A stretch of 64,000 bases of DNA, from positions 1 through 64,000 of the forward strand of contig DATHBB010000293.1 of NCBI GenBank assembly GCA_035296385.1, in the 5' to 3' direction. Below are positions 24,658 to 33,401 of the stretch, piece by piece. The notes beneath the pieces were generated by a model. That model was not told the DNA's origin, did no database searches, and was given only the letters and a program-made list of their open reading frames with translations. The position numbers and the translations under genes are program-made. The DNA comes from JAIVJZ01 sp035296385. Lineage in GTDB: Bacteria > Acidobacteriota > Blastocatellia > Pyrinomonadales > Pyrinomonadaceae. Numbering within the stretch: the first letter of the stretch is position 1; every line of letters starts with the position of its first letter.

Positions 24658-25281
24658 TTAGCGACGATTATTGCGATTGCGGATTTTGTAGGTGTAGAGC
24701 GCCGAGCCGGCACCGCCGCCGAGCGCGCCGATGGCCGCACCCTTCTTGCCGCCGACGAGGCCGCCGATCAAAGCGCCGCCGCCCGCGCCCATCGCCACCG
24801 TCAACTTATCGCGGTGCTTCGACCAGAACGAACGCTTGCGCGGTTCGTAGTCGTAATAAGCCTGACGCGAGGCGCGCGTGTTGCGTGCGACGCGAGTGCG
24901 TCGGGCGGGTGCATCGCGATAGACGACTCGTTCGGTCGTCGTTGCCGCGTTTGAAAGGTTGCTGGCGCGAACGTTCTTCTGTTCACGCGCCGCCGCGAAG
25001 CCTTCGGTGAAGCCTGCGCGATAGCATTCTTCGCTGCTCGTCGTGTCGTTGGCAACGTTGAGCGTCGCGGGCGTCTCGTTATTGGTCGCCGGAAGCGTCT
25101 CGTTATAACGCAACGTCGCGGCCTGCGAGTTGTTGTCTGTAGAGGTCGGCAGCAAGTTCGTTCTCGTCGCCGCCTGCGTGTTGAGGTCGTTCGTTTTCGG
25201 GCGCATCACTAACGCGCCGACAGTGCCGCCTAAAAGTGCGGCCACGAGCGCGACGGGTAAAATCTTATTCTGTAAATTCAT
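24658..25281 (-). CDS. glycine-zipper membrane-associated protein
   Basis: 207 residues. An N-terminal membrane or signal segment (ILPVALVAALLGGTVGALVM) and a C-terminal glycine zipper (MGAGGGALIGGLVGGKKGAA). The middle is low-complexity and rich in Thr, Asn and Arg. Glycine-zipper proteins of this kind insert in or stick to membranes; no further function can be given. The stop lies 30 nt from the start of the protease gene, so the two probably share a transcript. Confidence 0.7.
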   Translation of the reverse strand: MNLQNKILPVALVAALLGGTVGALVMRPKTNDLNTQAATRTNLLPTSTDNNSQAATLRYNETLPATNNETPATLNVANDTTSSEECYRAGFTEGFAAAREQKNVRASNLSNAATTTERVVYRDAPARRTRVARNTRASRQAYYDYEPRKRSFWSKHRDKLTVAMGAGGGALIGGLVGGKKGAAIGALGGGAGSALYTYKIRNRNNRR

Positions 25282-25644
25282 TGGTCAGCTTCTCCTTCAA
25301 TTCGCCAGTAGTTCGGGGTGAACCCGCCGGATAGTTCAGCAAGTCACGTTCCGTTAAGTTGTGCGACAGGGAGAGTCAATCGCAGTTTAACTTCAAACGC
25401 CGGTTTCGGGGAGATTCAAACGCAGATTTTTCTCGCCGCAACGAAAATACAATATTGAGACCCGCCCCGACGCACGCGCCGACCGCTTTCATGCACGATA
25501 TGGACTAGACGCGACACGATATGCTCAACGCTTTCGGGTGCGAACCAGGGCGCGCGAGTTAGCGCGGTTGGACGCGCGGCGCGGGCGCAAGCTATAATCC
25601 CGCTTCTTTTCCACGTCCTAAAATTTTGGAGGTTCGCCGCCATC
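25282..25644. other. intergenic region, divergent promoters
   Basis: No credible coding sequence. Lies between the divergent glycine-zipper gene and the aminotransferase. It contains the promoter candidate at 25568-25598 and otherwise no repeat or hairpin I can support. Confidence 0.5.
25568..25598 (+). promoter_or_regulatory. sigma-70-like promoter of the aminotransferase/thiL operon
   Basis: TTGGAC at 25568-25573 and a perfect TATAAT at 25593-25598, spacing 19 bp (slightly long). The GTG start of the aminotransferase is 47 nt after the -10, with GGAGG at 25629-25633. Confidence 0.55.
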
Positions 25645-26814
25645 GTGTCCACCGCTCCGTCCGTCCAACGCCTCGCCGCGCGTCTCGATGCGGTCGGGTT
25701 TTCCGACATCGTCAAGATTCGCAACCGCATCATGGAACTGCGCGCGGCGGGCGCAACCGTCTATCAATTCGAAGGCGGCGAACCCTTTCTCAACACGCCC
25801 GAACACGTCAAAGAGGCGATGACGCACGCCCTCGCCGAAAATCGCACGCGCTACGCGCCCTCTTCCGGCATACAGGAACTGCGCGACGCGCTCGCGGAAA
25901 AACTCCGCACGCGCAACCGCATCCCCGCCGACGCGAAAGACGTGATCGTGCAGAACGGCGGCATGCAGGGTCTCTTCGGCGCGTTTCAATCGGTCGTCAA
26001 CCCCGGTGAGGAAGTGCTCATGTTCTCGCCCTATTGGACGCCCGTTAAAGATTTGATCGCGGGCTGCGAGGCGCGCGCCGTTTTGGTCTCGACCGACGAA
26101 GCGCGCCGCGAAGGTTTTGCGCAGACGCTCGCGCGCCACACGAACGCCAACACGCGCGCCATCTATTACAACACGCCGCAGAACCCCACGGGCGTCGTCT
26201 TCACGCTCGAAGAGGCGAAGGCCGTCGCCGCGTTCGCGCGCGAACGCGGCCTCGTCGTCATCGCCGACGAGGCTTACGAGGACTTGGTTTACGAAGGCGA
26301 ACACGTCTCCATCGCCTCGCTCGAAGGCATGTGGGAGCGCACCCTCACCTGCTACACGCTCTCGAAGTCTTATTCGATGACGGGCTGGCGCATCGGCTAT
26401 GTCGCCTGCGCCGAACCCTGGATGACGGGCTTACGCAAGACCACGCTCTACTCTACGAACGGAGTTTCGACGCCGACCCAGTGGGCTGCGCTCGCCGCCG
26501 TCAACTCCCCGCCTGACTTCTTCAGCGCGACGCGCGCCCGGTATCGAGAACGACGCGACCTGATGATCGCGGGACTGAACGAAATCGGACTTCCCTGCGC
26601 CTCGCCCGCCGGAGCGTTCTACGCCTTCGCAGACGTGACCCGCATCGACGCAGACAGTCGCGCCGCCGCAGAGATTTTGCTCGACCGCGCGCAAGTCGCC
26701 ACCGTGCCCGGCGTCGTCTTCGGCGAACACGGCGAAGGCCGCCTGCGCTTCTCCTTCTCGACCTCCCTTGAGACGATCCGCGCGGGACTCGACTCGATGC
26801 GCCGCAATTTGTGA
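25645..26814 (+). CDS. class I/II PLP-dependent aminotransferase
   Basis: 389 residues from a GTG start with GGAGG 11 nt upstream. Fold-type I aminotransferase of the AspC/AspB type: YNTPQNPTGVVF (Asn contact), VIADEAYEDLV (Asp), the PLP lysine in TLSKSYSMTGWRIGY and the C-terminal Arg in EGRLRFSFST. Transfers amino groups between amino acids and 2-oxo acids, probably aspartate or aromatic; the exact substrate cannot be read. 26 nt before thiL on the same strand. Confidence 0.92.
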   Translation: MSTAPSVQRLAARLDAVGFSDIVKIRNRIMELRAAGATVYQFEGGEPFLNTPEHVKEAMTHALAENRTRYAPSSGIQELRDALAEKLRTRNRIPADAKDVIVQNGGMQGLFGAFQSVVNPGEEVLMFSPYWTPVKDLIAGCEARAVLVSTDEARREGFAQTLARHTNANTRAIYYNTPQNPTGVVFTLEEAKAVAAFARERGLVVIADEAYEDLVYEGEHVSIASLEGMWERTLTCYTLSKSYSMTGWRIGYVACAEPWMTGLRKTTLYSTNGVSTPTQWAALAAVNSPPDFFSATRARYRERRDLMIAGLNEIGLPCASPAGAFYAFADVTRIDADSRAAAEILLDRAQVATVPGVVFGEHGEGRLRFSFSTSLETIRAGLDSMRRNL

Positions 26815-26840
26815 AGCGATGAAAAATTGAGGGATGAGGG

Positions 26841-27980
26841 ATGAAGGATGAAGTAAAGCGAAAAGCTCGTCCGTCCGTCCCGACTCGTACATCAAACGTC
26901 GCGCCCAGTTCATCAGTCACAGAATCTCACGACGGCGAGTTTGATTTTATCTCGGGCATCAAACGACGCGCGGAAGCGTCGCGGGCAAATAAGATTGACG
27001 GACTCGTTCACGGCATCGGCGACGACGCCGCCGTCATCAACGGACGGGGCAAACGCGACTCCGTCATCACCGCCGACCTGCTCGTCGAAGACATAGACTT
27101 TCGACGCACCTCCCGCCCCCAAGACATCGGCTACAAGGCTCTCGCCGTCTCGCTCTCCGACATCGCCGCGATGGGCGCGCGCCCGCGCTTCGCGCTCCTC
27201 TCGCTCGGACTTCCCCAGGACATCTATCATTCGCCCTTCGCCGCCGGTCTCTCCAAAGGTTTTCTAAATGCGGCGCGCGGGTTCGGCGTCACGCTCATCG
27301 GCGGCGACGTGTCGCGCACGCCCGAACGCATCGTCATAGATTCAATCGTCATCGGCGACGTGCGGCGCGGGCGCGCGGTCCTGCGTTCGGGCGCACGCGC
27401 GGGCGATCAGATATTCGTCACCGGCACACTCGGCGGCGCGGCTGCCGGCTTGAAGTTACTCGAACACGCGCGCACTTTGCGCACGCACGCCGCACGCGCG
27501 CGCTTCCTCTCCGGCCTCGAAGCGCTCACGCGGCGACAGGCGCGCCCCGCGCCGCGCGTCGAATGTGGCGCGTTACTTGGCGAGCGCCGTTTGGCCTCGG
27601 CGATGATTGATCTGAGCGACGGCTTATCGTCCGACCTCGCGCACCTCTGCGAGCAAAGCGGAGTCGGCGCGCTCGTGGAAGCAGCGCGCATCCCCGTCGC
27701 CCCGACGCTCAAACGAGCGAGCGCGATCAACTCCAACTCCTTCACGCGCGCCTTGAAAGATGACGCGCTCAAACTCGCGCTCGACGGCGGCGAGGATTTC
27801 GAGTTGTTATTTACCGTGCGCCCGCGTGTGGCCGCACGACTGCCGAAACGACTCGGCGGCGTGCGACTCACGCGCATCGGCGAAGTGAGGGAGGCTCGCG
27901 AAGGCATCAAAATCTCTCTCGACGGGCGCACGGAAATCTTGCGGCCTGCGGGCTTCGACCATTTCAAACATGAGCGTTGA
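26841..27980 (+). CDS. thiL: thiamine-monophosphate kinase
   Basis: 379 residues. Phosphorylates thiamine phosphate to thiamine diphosphate. Family motifs: HGIGDDAAVI near the N-terminus, VITADLLVEDIDF, GYKALAVSLSDIAAMGA, and GLSSDLAHLC, with DGGEDFELLFTV in the C-terminal half. The first 35 residues before EFDFISGI are Ser/Thr-rich and unlike the family, so translation may begin further in. Ends 23 nt before a nested palindrome. Confidence 0.93.
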   Translation: MKDEVKRKARPSVPTRTSNVAPSSSVTESHDGEFDFISGIKRRAEASRANKIDGLVHGIGDDAAVINGRGKRDSVITADLLVEDIDFRRTSRPQDIGYKALAVSLSDIAAMGARPRFALLSLGLPQDIYHSPFAAGLSKGFLNAARGFGVTLIGGDVSRTPERIVIDSIVIGDVRRGRAVLRSGARAGDQIFVTGTLGGAAAGLKLLEHARTLRTHAARARFLSGLEALTRRQARPAPRVECGALLGERRLASAMIDLSDGLSSDLAHLCEQSGVGALVEAARIPVAPTLKRASAINSNSFTRALKDDALKLALDGGEDFELLFTVRPRVAARLPKRLGGVRLTRIGEVREAREGIKISLDGRTEILRPAGFDHFKHER

Positions 27981-28002
27981 TTTTTAATCGAGAGAAAATC
28001 CT

Positions 28003-28149
28003 TCACCGCAGAGGCGCAGAGGGAGCGCAGAGAAGAAATGATGAAGTAGGAACGCGGAACGATGAACTAAAGACATTTTGCTTTCATTCATCGTTCCGCG
28101 TTCCTACTTCCTAGTTTTCCTCTGCGCCTCCTCTGCGCCTCTGTGGTGA
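28003..28149. repeat. nested heptad palindrome (family F outside, family A inside)
   Basis: Outer family F arms: TCACCGCAGAGGCGCAGAGG from 28003 and its counterpart ending CTCTGTGGTGA at 28149. A complete family A hairpin sits in the centre: GATGAAGTAGGAACGCGG from 28040 and the reverse complement ending at 28110, with a short A/T loop. The same nesting order (A inside F) occurs at 1569-1741. Lies 22 nt after the thiL stop. Confidence 0.9.
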
Positions 28150-28191
28150 GCGCCTTAAAGCCGCGCGCATCCCGCCGCGCGAACCTAAAAT

Positions 28192-28220
28192 TTGACTAGC
28201 CGCCATTCCTTCCTTAGACT
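28192..28220 (+). promoter_or_regulatory. sigma-70-like promoter before the TonB-domain gene
   Basis: TTGACT (28192-28197), 17 bp spacer, TAGACT (28215-28220); the start codon at 28298 is 78 nt downstream. It lies just outside a nested palindrome, so the repeat did not separate promoter and gene. Confidence 0.5.
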
Positions 28221-28297
28221 CTCGTTCAGGGACGACAATTTTTCGACCCCCGGCGTAATCGTCCGGCGAGCCATCGTTCAGCAAAGGAAGTGAAGTT

Positions 28298-28789
28298 ATG
28301 CAAAGCACTCTGCTCCGTCTCGCAGTTGCCCTCCTCACATTCGGCGTCGGCGTCAGCGCGACCATGCTCTGGATCGCCTACGGCACGCCGGAGGCAAAAG
28401 TATATAGAGTCAAGTCGTGTCACATGCGCCCCATCGCGCCGCTGCCGCCCGCGCCGCCGTCAATGGACGCACCGCCTCCCCCGCCCGCGTTGCCGCCGCC
28501 CGCACGCGCGCCCATCACCGGCGGACTGCTCAACGGCAAGGCGATCAGCAAGCCGCAGCCCGTCTATCCGTCGGCGGCTAAAGCCGCGCGCGTGTCCGGC
28601 ACGGTGTACGTGCATGTCGTACTCAACGAGAGCGGGCGTGTGATTTCGGCGGAAGCAGTCTCCGGTCATCAACTGTTACATGACGTGGCGGTCGAGGCGG
28701 CGCGCGACGCGCGTTTCTCGCCGACGCTCGTGTCAGGCCAGCCGGTCAAAGTCTCCGGCATCATCTCCTATAACTTCGTGCTCCAATAA
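28298..28789 (+). CDS. TonB C-terminal domain protein
   Basis: 163 residues. One N-terminal membrane helix (LLRLAVALLTFGVGVSATML), a Pro-rich linker (PPSMDAPPPPPALPPP) and a C-terminal TonB domain (PVYPSAAKAARVSGTVYVHV ... SGHQLLHDVAVEAARDARF). TonB couples inner-membrane energy to outer-membrane receptors. No exbB/exbD is nearby and the linker is short (about 35 residues), so whether it spans the periplasm is uncertain. Followed by cysS with a 95-nt gap. Confidence 0.85.
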   Translation: MQSTLLRLAVALLTFGVGVSATMLWIAYGTPEAKVYRVKSCHMRPIAPLPPAPPSMDAPPPPPALPPPARAPITGGLLNGKAISKPQPVYPSAAKAARVSGTVYVHVVLNESGRVISAEAVSGHQLLHDVAVEAARDARFSPTLVSGQPVKVSGIISYNFVLQ

Positions 28790-28884
28790 ACACGAGGGAC
28801 AGGTAAACCTAAACTCAAGCGCGTCGCGTTCGTCGCCGACGCCGTGCACTTGTCGTCTCCGAATAACCTCGCGCTCGATTACAG

Positions 28885-30291
28885 ATGTTGAAGTTTCAAA
28901 ACACGCTCACAGGTCAACTCGAAGAATTTCGCCCGCTGCGCGAGGGCGAGGTGCGCATGTATAACTGCGGCCCCACGGTCTGGGACTTCGCGCACATCGG
29001 CAACTTCCGCACCTCGGTCTTCGTTGACATACTGCGCCGCTACCTCATCTTCAAAGGCTATCGCGTCACGCACGTCACGAACATCACGGACGTTGACGAC
29101 CGCATCATTCAGATGGCCGGACAAAAGGGCGTCTCGCTCGACGAATACACCGCGCCCTACCTCGAAGCCTTCTGGCAGGACTTCGACGCGCTCGGCTGCC
29201 AGCGACCCGAAGTAGCCCCGCGCGCCACGCAGCACATCGCGGAGATGGAACAGATCGTCAAAGACCTCATGGCGCGCGGCTGCGCCTACGAGTCGGAAGA
29301 CTCTTACTATTTTCGCATCACTTCGTTTCCCGAATACGGCAAGCTCTCGAAGATCAACTTCGCGGGCAACATCGCGGGCGCGAGCGAACGCGTGGACACG
29401 GACAAGTATGAGAAGGAGGACGCGCGCGACTTCGTCCTCTGGAAAGCGCAGAAGTCTGCGGACGAACCCGCGTGGGATACCGCGCTCAGTCGCGGTCGTC
29501 CCGGCTGGCACATCGAGTGCTCCGCGATGTCCATGAAATACCTGGGCGAGACGTTCGACATCCACTGCGGCGGCGTCGATCTCATCTTCCCGCATCACGA
29601 AAACGAGATCGCGCAAAGCGAGGGCGCGACCGGCAAGCCCTTCGTCAACTACTGGCTGCACGGCGAGCACTTGAAGATCAACGGCGAGTCGATGTCGAAA
29701 TCGAAGGGCAACTATTACACCTTCCGCGATCTCGCGCGGCAGGGCTTCAGCCCTGCGGCCATACGCTACGCCCTGTTCAGCGCGCCCTACCGCAAGCAAC
29801 TCAACTTCACGCTCGACGGCCTGCGCGGCCACGAGAAAACTGTCGGAAGTCTGCGGGACTTCCGCGCGCGCCTCGAAGAAGCGCGCACCGAAGCGGGCAG
29901 CAATCCCGCCCTGCGCGCCGTCGCCGCGCGCGCCCTCGAAGAGTTCACGAACGGCCTCGACGACGATCTCAACACCTCGGTCGCGCTCGCCGCCGTACAC
30001 AACCTCTCGCGCGAAGTGAACACCGCGCTCGACAATCACCAGCTTCGCGCCGACGACCAGCGCGACATCCTCGCTCTCATCGCGCGCTTCGATTCCATAC
30101 TCAACGTCTTCGGCCACACCGAGCGCGAGATGCTCGACGCAGAGATTCAAGCACTCATAGACGAACGCCAGGACGCGCGCCACCGCCGCGACTTCGGGCG
30201 CGGCGACGAAATCCGCGACGAACTCGCCGCGCGCGGCATCATCCTCGAAGACACACGCGACGGCGTCCGCTGGAAGCGACGTGGCGCTTAA
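28885..30291 (+). CDS. cysS: cysteinyl-tRNA synthetase
   Basis: 468 residues, class I aaRS, full length. Zinc ligand Cys and HIGH-like motif in YNCGPTVWDFAHIGN, further zinc region GWHIECSAMS and IHCGGVDLIFPHHENE, and the KMSKS loop ESMSKSKGN. The C-terminal DALR-like helical domain follows. Charges tRNA-Cys in the cytoplasm. Long antisense frames on both other strands here are shadows. Confidence 0.97.
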   Translation: MLKFQNTLTGQLEEFRPLREGEVRMYNCGPTVWDFAHIGNFRTSVFVDILRRYLIFKGYRVTHVTNITDVDDRIIQMAGQKGVSLDEYTAPYLEAFWQDFDALGCQRPEVAPRATQHIAEMEQIVKDLMARGCAYESEDSYYFRITSFPEYGKLSKINFAGNIAGASERVDTDKYEKEDARDFVLWKAQKSADEPAWDTALSRGRPGWHIECSAMSMKYLGETFDIHCGGVDLIFPHHENEIAQSEGATGKPFVNYWLHGEHLKINGESMSKSKGNYYTFRDLARQGFSPAAIRYALFSAPYRKQLNFTLDGLRGHEKTVGSLRDFRARLEEARTEAGSNPALRAVAARALEEFTNGLDDDLNTSVALAAVHNLSREVNTALDNHQLRADDQRDILALIARFDSILNVFGHTEREMLDAEIQALIDERQDARHRRDFGRGDEIRDELAARGIILEDTRDGVRWKRRGA

Positions 30292-30424
30292 TGATAGACT
30301 TCAAAGGTCAGAATATCTTTTCGTCTCATGATTTTCTGTCCGGCAATTGTTCTTGCTTTACGAAAATGAATTCCACAGCTTTCGTGCTTGAGTATGTGAA
30401 GTATCGGGTCTAATCTTTCCTTCT

Positions 30425-30790
30425 ATGGATAGTTCGCCAGGGACTAATACCGAAATACGGAAATGGTACCTTGAACAATTGTCTCTCATCCCGGGATTGA
30501 ATCGGCAATGGCATACACAAGGGCACACCCCGGAAATGCGGGCACGGGCAGCGTGGCATTTTAGACATGAAGCGCGCCTAAAATCTCGCGCAATGATGCT
30601 TAATCCGGCGGAGGTTGAAGCGTTGCGTGCGAGGGATTTGAAGAAGTATGGCAACCCTGACGGGCCGACATTTGAGTTTCTTGTCGAGAAGCTGAAGTCA
30701 TCAGGCTTCAAAGGGGATGCGTTATATGAGACGATTATTGAAATCTCCTGCCGCGCCGATCCGGAGGTGAATAGAAACTTGGGGCTATAG
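30425..30790 (+). CDS. small protein, toxin-tip-like (RDxxKYGNPDGPTF family)
   Basis: 121 residues, low GC. Conserved-looking motifs: RAAWHFRHEARLKSRAMM, then LRARDLKKYGNPDGPTFEFL and a C-terminal VNRNLGL. From memory this pattern resembles C-terminal domains of Rhs-type polymorphic toxins, but here it stands alone with no delivery domain. No good Shine-Dalgarno is visible. The next small gene starts 16 nt later, as toxin/immunity pairs do. Assignment is an inference without database support. Confidence 0.5.
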   Translation: MDSSPGTNTEIRKWYLEQLSLIPGLNRQWHTQGHTPEMRARAAWHFRHEARLKSRAMMLNPAEVEALRARDLKKYGNPDGPTFEFLVEKLKSSGFKGDALYETIIEISCRADPEVNRNLGL

Positions 30791-30806
30791 CCACAAAGAA
30801 CAAGAT

Positions 30807-31064
30807 ATGCCGACCAAAGCACCTGTCTATTCAACTAAGCGTCTTGTTTGGGGCAAGACGGCAGACCCTGAATATCCCTATCATGCGAAGTTTGAGGATG
30901 AAGAGTGGGTTATTCGGCTGAATGACTTTCCTGATGAGCATCTGTGTACGCTGATTGTAAACGGGGTGGAAGTCGCTAACTACGACGACTTGTCTGCCGC
31001 CCTTAAGAGTTTGGGAGACCCAGCATTTTCGCCGGCTGGCTCATTTATAAAAAGAGAAAATTCC
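30807..31064 (+). other. immunity-like segment, in frame with aminotransferase, no own stop
   Basis: 86 codons beginning MPTKAPVYSTKRLVWGKTAD and including EEWVIRLNDFPDEHLCTLIV. The sequence looks like a complete small protein (possible immunity partner of the gene at 30425), but it has no stop codon. It reads in frame into the class III aminotransferase, whose natural N-terminus starts at 31065. Composition is lower in GC than the aminotransferase. It may be translated as a fusion or as a 3'-truncated relic. Confidence 0.45.
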
Positions 31065-32426
31065 ATGTCAACCATCGCCCCGCCACAGAGGCCGGAGATC
31101 AAAACCGCTTTGCCCGGCCCGAAGGGTCAGCAGATCATCGACGCCGACGCGCAGTACGTCACGCCTTCCTACCCGCGCCCTTCTTTCAAACTCGTCGCCG
31201 AACGCGGCGAAGGTGTCTGGGTCACGGACGTTGACGGCAACGTCTTTTTAGATTGCAACGCCGGAGTCGCCGTCTGCTCGACCGGCCATTGCCATCCCGA
31301 AATCGTCAAGGCAATTCAAGATCAGACCGCCAAACTCATACACATGTGCGGCACTGATTACTACTACAGCCAGATGCCCGACCTCGCGCGCAAGCTCGAC
31401 GAGATCGTGCCCGTGCCGTCGCCGACGCGGACGCACTTTGCCAACAGCGGCACGGAGGCGGTCGAAACCGCGCTCAAACTCGCCATGCACGCCACCGGAC
31501 GTCAGAAGTTCATCGCCTTCTTCAACAGCTTTCACGGGCGCACGCTCGGGAGCCTGTCGTTGACTTCATCCAAGATCGCGCAGCGCATCGGCTTCAAACG
31601 CAGCGTGCTCGACGTGACGCACGTTCCCTACCCGAACGCCTTCCGCCATCCCTTCACGGGCGAGCAGACGGACGAAGCGACGGTCAGCCGCGCGTGCCTT
31701 GAATGGATTGAAGAACGTCTGTTCAAGACGACCACGCCGCCCGAAGAGGTGGCGGCCATCATCGTCGAAGTCGTGCAGGGCGAGGGCGGATATGTCCCCG
31801 CGCCGCGCGAGTTCCTGCACGGCCTCCGGCGCATCTGCGACGAGCACGGCATCATGCTCATCGTTGACGAGGTGCAATCCGGCATGGGACGCACGGGCAA
31901 GATGTTCGCGAGCGATCATCACGACCTCAAGCCCGACATCATGTGTCTCGCCAAAGGCATCGCATCGGGTCTGCCGATGGGCGCGTGCGTGGCTCGTGCG
32001 GATTTGATGGACTGGAAACCGGGCGCGCACGCTTCGACATTCGGCGGCAACCCCGTCGCTCTCGCCGCCGCTTTGAAGACCATCGAACTGCTCGAAGGCG
32101 GACTCGTCTCCAACAGCGACGAAGTCGGCGCTTACTTGAAGGCGGGACTTGAGCGTCTGAAAGATAAGCACGAGTGCATCGGCGACGTGCGCGGCTACGG
32201 GCTGATGATCGGCGTCGAATTCGTTGAAGACCGCGCGACGTTGAAGCCCGCGCCGGAGTTGCGCGACCGCATCGAAGTCGCGTGCTTCGAGCGCGGTTTG
32301 ATCATCCTCGGCGCGGGCGCGAACACGATCCGCTGGTCGCCGCCGCTCACGCTCACGCGCGAGAACGTCGATGTCGCGTTGGAGATTTTCGACGACGCCA
32401 TCGCCGCTTCATGCAGTCAGGCGTGA
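31065..32426 (+). CDS. class III aminotransferase (acetylornithine/GABA type)
   Basis: 453 residues from the ATG at 31065, which gives the normal family N-terminus (MSTIAPPQRPEIKTALPGPK). The frame continues upstream without a stop to 30807, so a 539-residue fusion is also possible. PLP-site motifs: FANSGTEAVETALKLA, FHGRTLGSLSLTSSK, VDEVQSGMGRTG and the lysine in LAKGIASGLPMGA; HASTFGGNP binds the other subunit's PLP. Transfers amino groups from 4-aminobutyrate-like or acetylornithine substrates; the exact one cannot be read. Confidence 0.9.
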   Translation: MSTIAPPQRPEIKTALPGPKGQQIIDADAQYVTPSYPRPSFKLVAERGEGVWVTDVDGNVFLDCNAGVAVCSTGHCHPEIVKAIQDQTAKLIHMCGTDYYYSQMPDLARKLDEIVPVPSPTRTHFANSGTEAVETALKLAMHATGRQKFIAFFNSFHGRTLGSLSLTSSKIAQRIGFKRSVLDVTHVPYPNAFRHPFTGEQTDEATVSRACLEWIEERLFKTTTPPEEVAAIIVEVVQGEGGYVPAPREFLHGLRRICDEHGIMLIVDEVQSGMGRTGKMFASDHHDLKPDIMCLAKGIASGLPMGACVARADLMDWKPGAHASTFGGNPVALAAALKTIELLEGGLVSNSDEVGAYLKAGLERLKDKHECIGDVRGYGLMIGVEFVEDRATLKPAPELRDRIEVACFERGLIILGAGANTIRWSPPLTLTRENVDVALEIFDDAIAASCSQA

Positions 32427-32514
32427 GGAGAATTTGCAAGGGGGCGGGAATTCATCTCGCCCCCTGCAAAGGCACGCTCGAATTTCTGAAGCCTCCCCGC
32501 CTTTCGCTCTTTAA

Positions 32515-32544
32515 TTGACAAAACAAACGAGCCTCCCCTAAGGT
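32515..32544 (+). promoter_or_regulatory. sigma-70-like promoter before the TPR gene
   Basis: TTGACA (32515-32520) and TAAGGT (32539-32544), 18 bp apart, about 52 nt before the TPR gene start at 32596. The -35 is a perfect match; the -10 keeps T1, A2 and T6. Confidence 0.45.
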
Positions 32545-32595
32545 TGGCTCCACAGCCCCCGCGGGCAATCCGTTTCGCGCTTGATGGAGTTTGTC

Positions 32596-33303
32596 ATGAA
32601 GCGTCTCTGCCTCTCGTTGCTCCTGCTCTTCGCCCTCGGCGTGTCTGTGCCCGCGCAGACGCCGCGCACGGCGAAGGACTACGTTAAACGCGCCGCCACG
32701 CGCTATCTCAAAGGCGACCTCGACGGCGCGATTGACGACTACAGCAAGGCTCTCGACGCTGACCCGCGCGCGGCGGAAGTCTATGTCAAACGCGGCGGCG
32801 CGCGACGCGCGAAGGGCGACCTCAACGGCGCGATTGCCGACTTCGATCAGGCATACGACATCGACCCGCTCTCCGTGCACAACGACCGCAGCGTCGCCGA
32901 AGCCTACTCGAATCGCGGCTTCATACGCACCAACAAGCTCGACATGCCCGGCGCGATCTACGACTTCAACAAAGCGCTCGAATGCTACCAGGGCAACCCC
33001 GATCTTTACTTCAAGCGCGGGCGCGCGCGCCTTATAGACGGCGACCTCGGGGGCGCGATCACGGATTTCACGGACGGCCTCGCCCTCAAACCCGAAAGCA
33101 GCCTCGCCTCGCTCGCCTACGCCTCGCGCGGCTACGCCTACATGCTGCAAGGCAACGACGCGGAAGCGCGCAAAGACTTCGAGCAGAGCGCGCGCGTCAA
33201 CAAAGACGGCAAAATCTTCCTCCACCTACACCTGATGACGCTCGACGAACAACTCAAAGAGATGAAGCGCCTACGCACACGCGACCAGCAGCGCGTGACA
33301 TAG
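32596..33303 (+). CDS. exported TPR protein
   Basis: 235 residues; start chosen at 32596, with GGAG 6 nt upstream (ATG 32584 overlaps it). Signal peptide MKRLCLSLLLLFALGVSVPAQ. About five TPRs follow, for example YLKGDLDGAIDDYSKALDAD, RAKGDLNGAIADFDQAYDID and TNKLDMPGAIYDFNKALECY. Likely a periplasmic scaffold; partner unknown. Preceded by its own promoter candidate; ends 9 nt before a family A palindrome. Confidence 0.85.
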   Translation: MKRLCLSLLLLFALGVSVPAQTPRTAKDYVKRAATRYLKGDLDGAIDDYSKALDADPRAAEVYVKRGGARRAKGDLNGAIADFDQAYDIDPLSVHNDRSVAEAYSNRGFIRTNKLDMPGAIYDFNKALECYQGNPDLYFKRGRARLIDGDLGGAITDFTDGLALKPESSLASLAYASRGYAYMLQGNDAEARKDFEQSARVNKDGKIFLHLHLMTLDEQLKEMKRLRTRDQQRVT

Positions 33304-33311
33304 ATAAAGAT

Positions 33312-33395
33312 AAACGATGAAGTAGGAACGCGGAACGATGAACTGAAGACACAGAAGTCTTTCGTTCATCGTTCCGCGTTCCTACTTCATCGTTT
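33312..33395. repeat. heptad palindrome, family A, perfect
   Basis: Two 32-nt arms (33312-33343 and 33364-33395) are exact reverse complements around a 20-nt loop that itself pairs (GAAGAC with GTCTTTC). Units TGAAGTA, GGAACGC, GGAACGA. Fills a convergent gap: 8 nt from the TPR-gene stop and 6 nt from the ackA stop. Confidence 0.93.
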
Positions 33396-33401
33396 CCTTG
33401 C

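Noticed and set aside
28879..30183. 434-codon minus-strand frame opposite cysS
   Set aside because: cysS has every class I synthetase motif; the antisense frame lacks any family.
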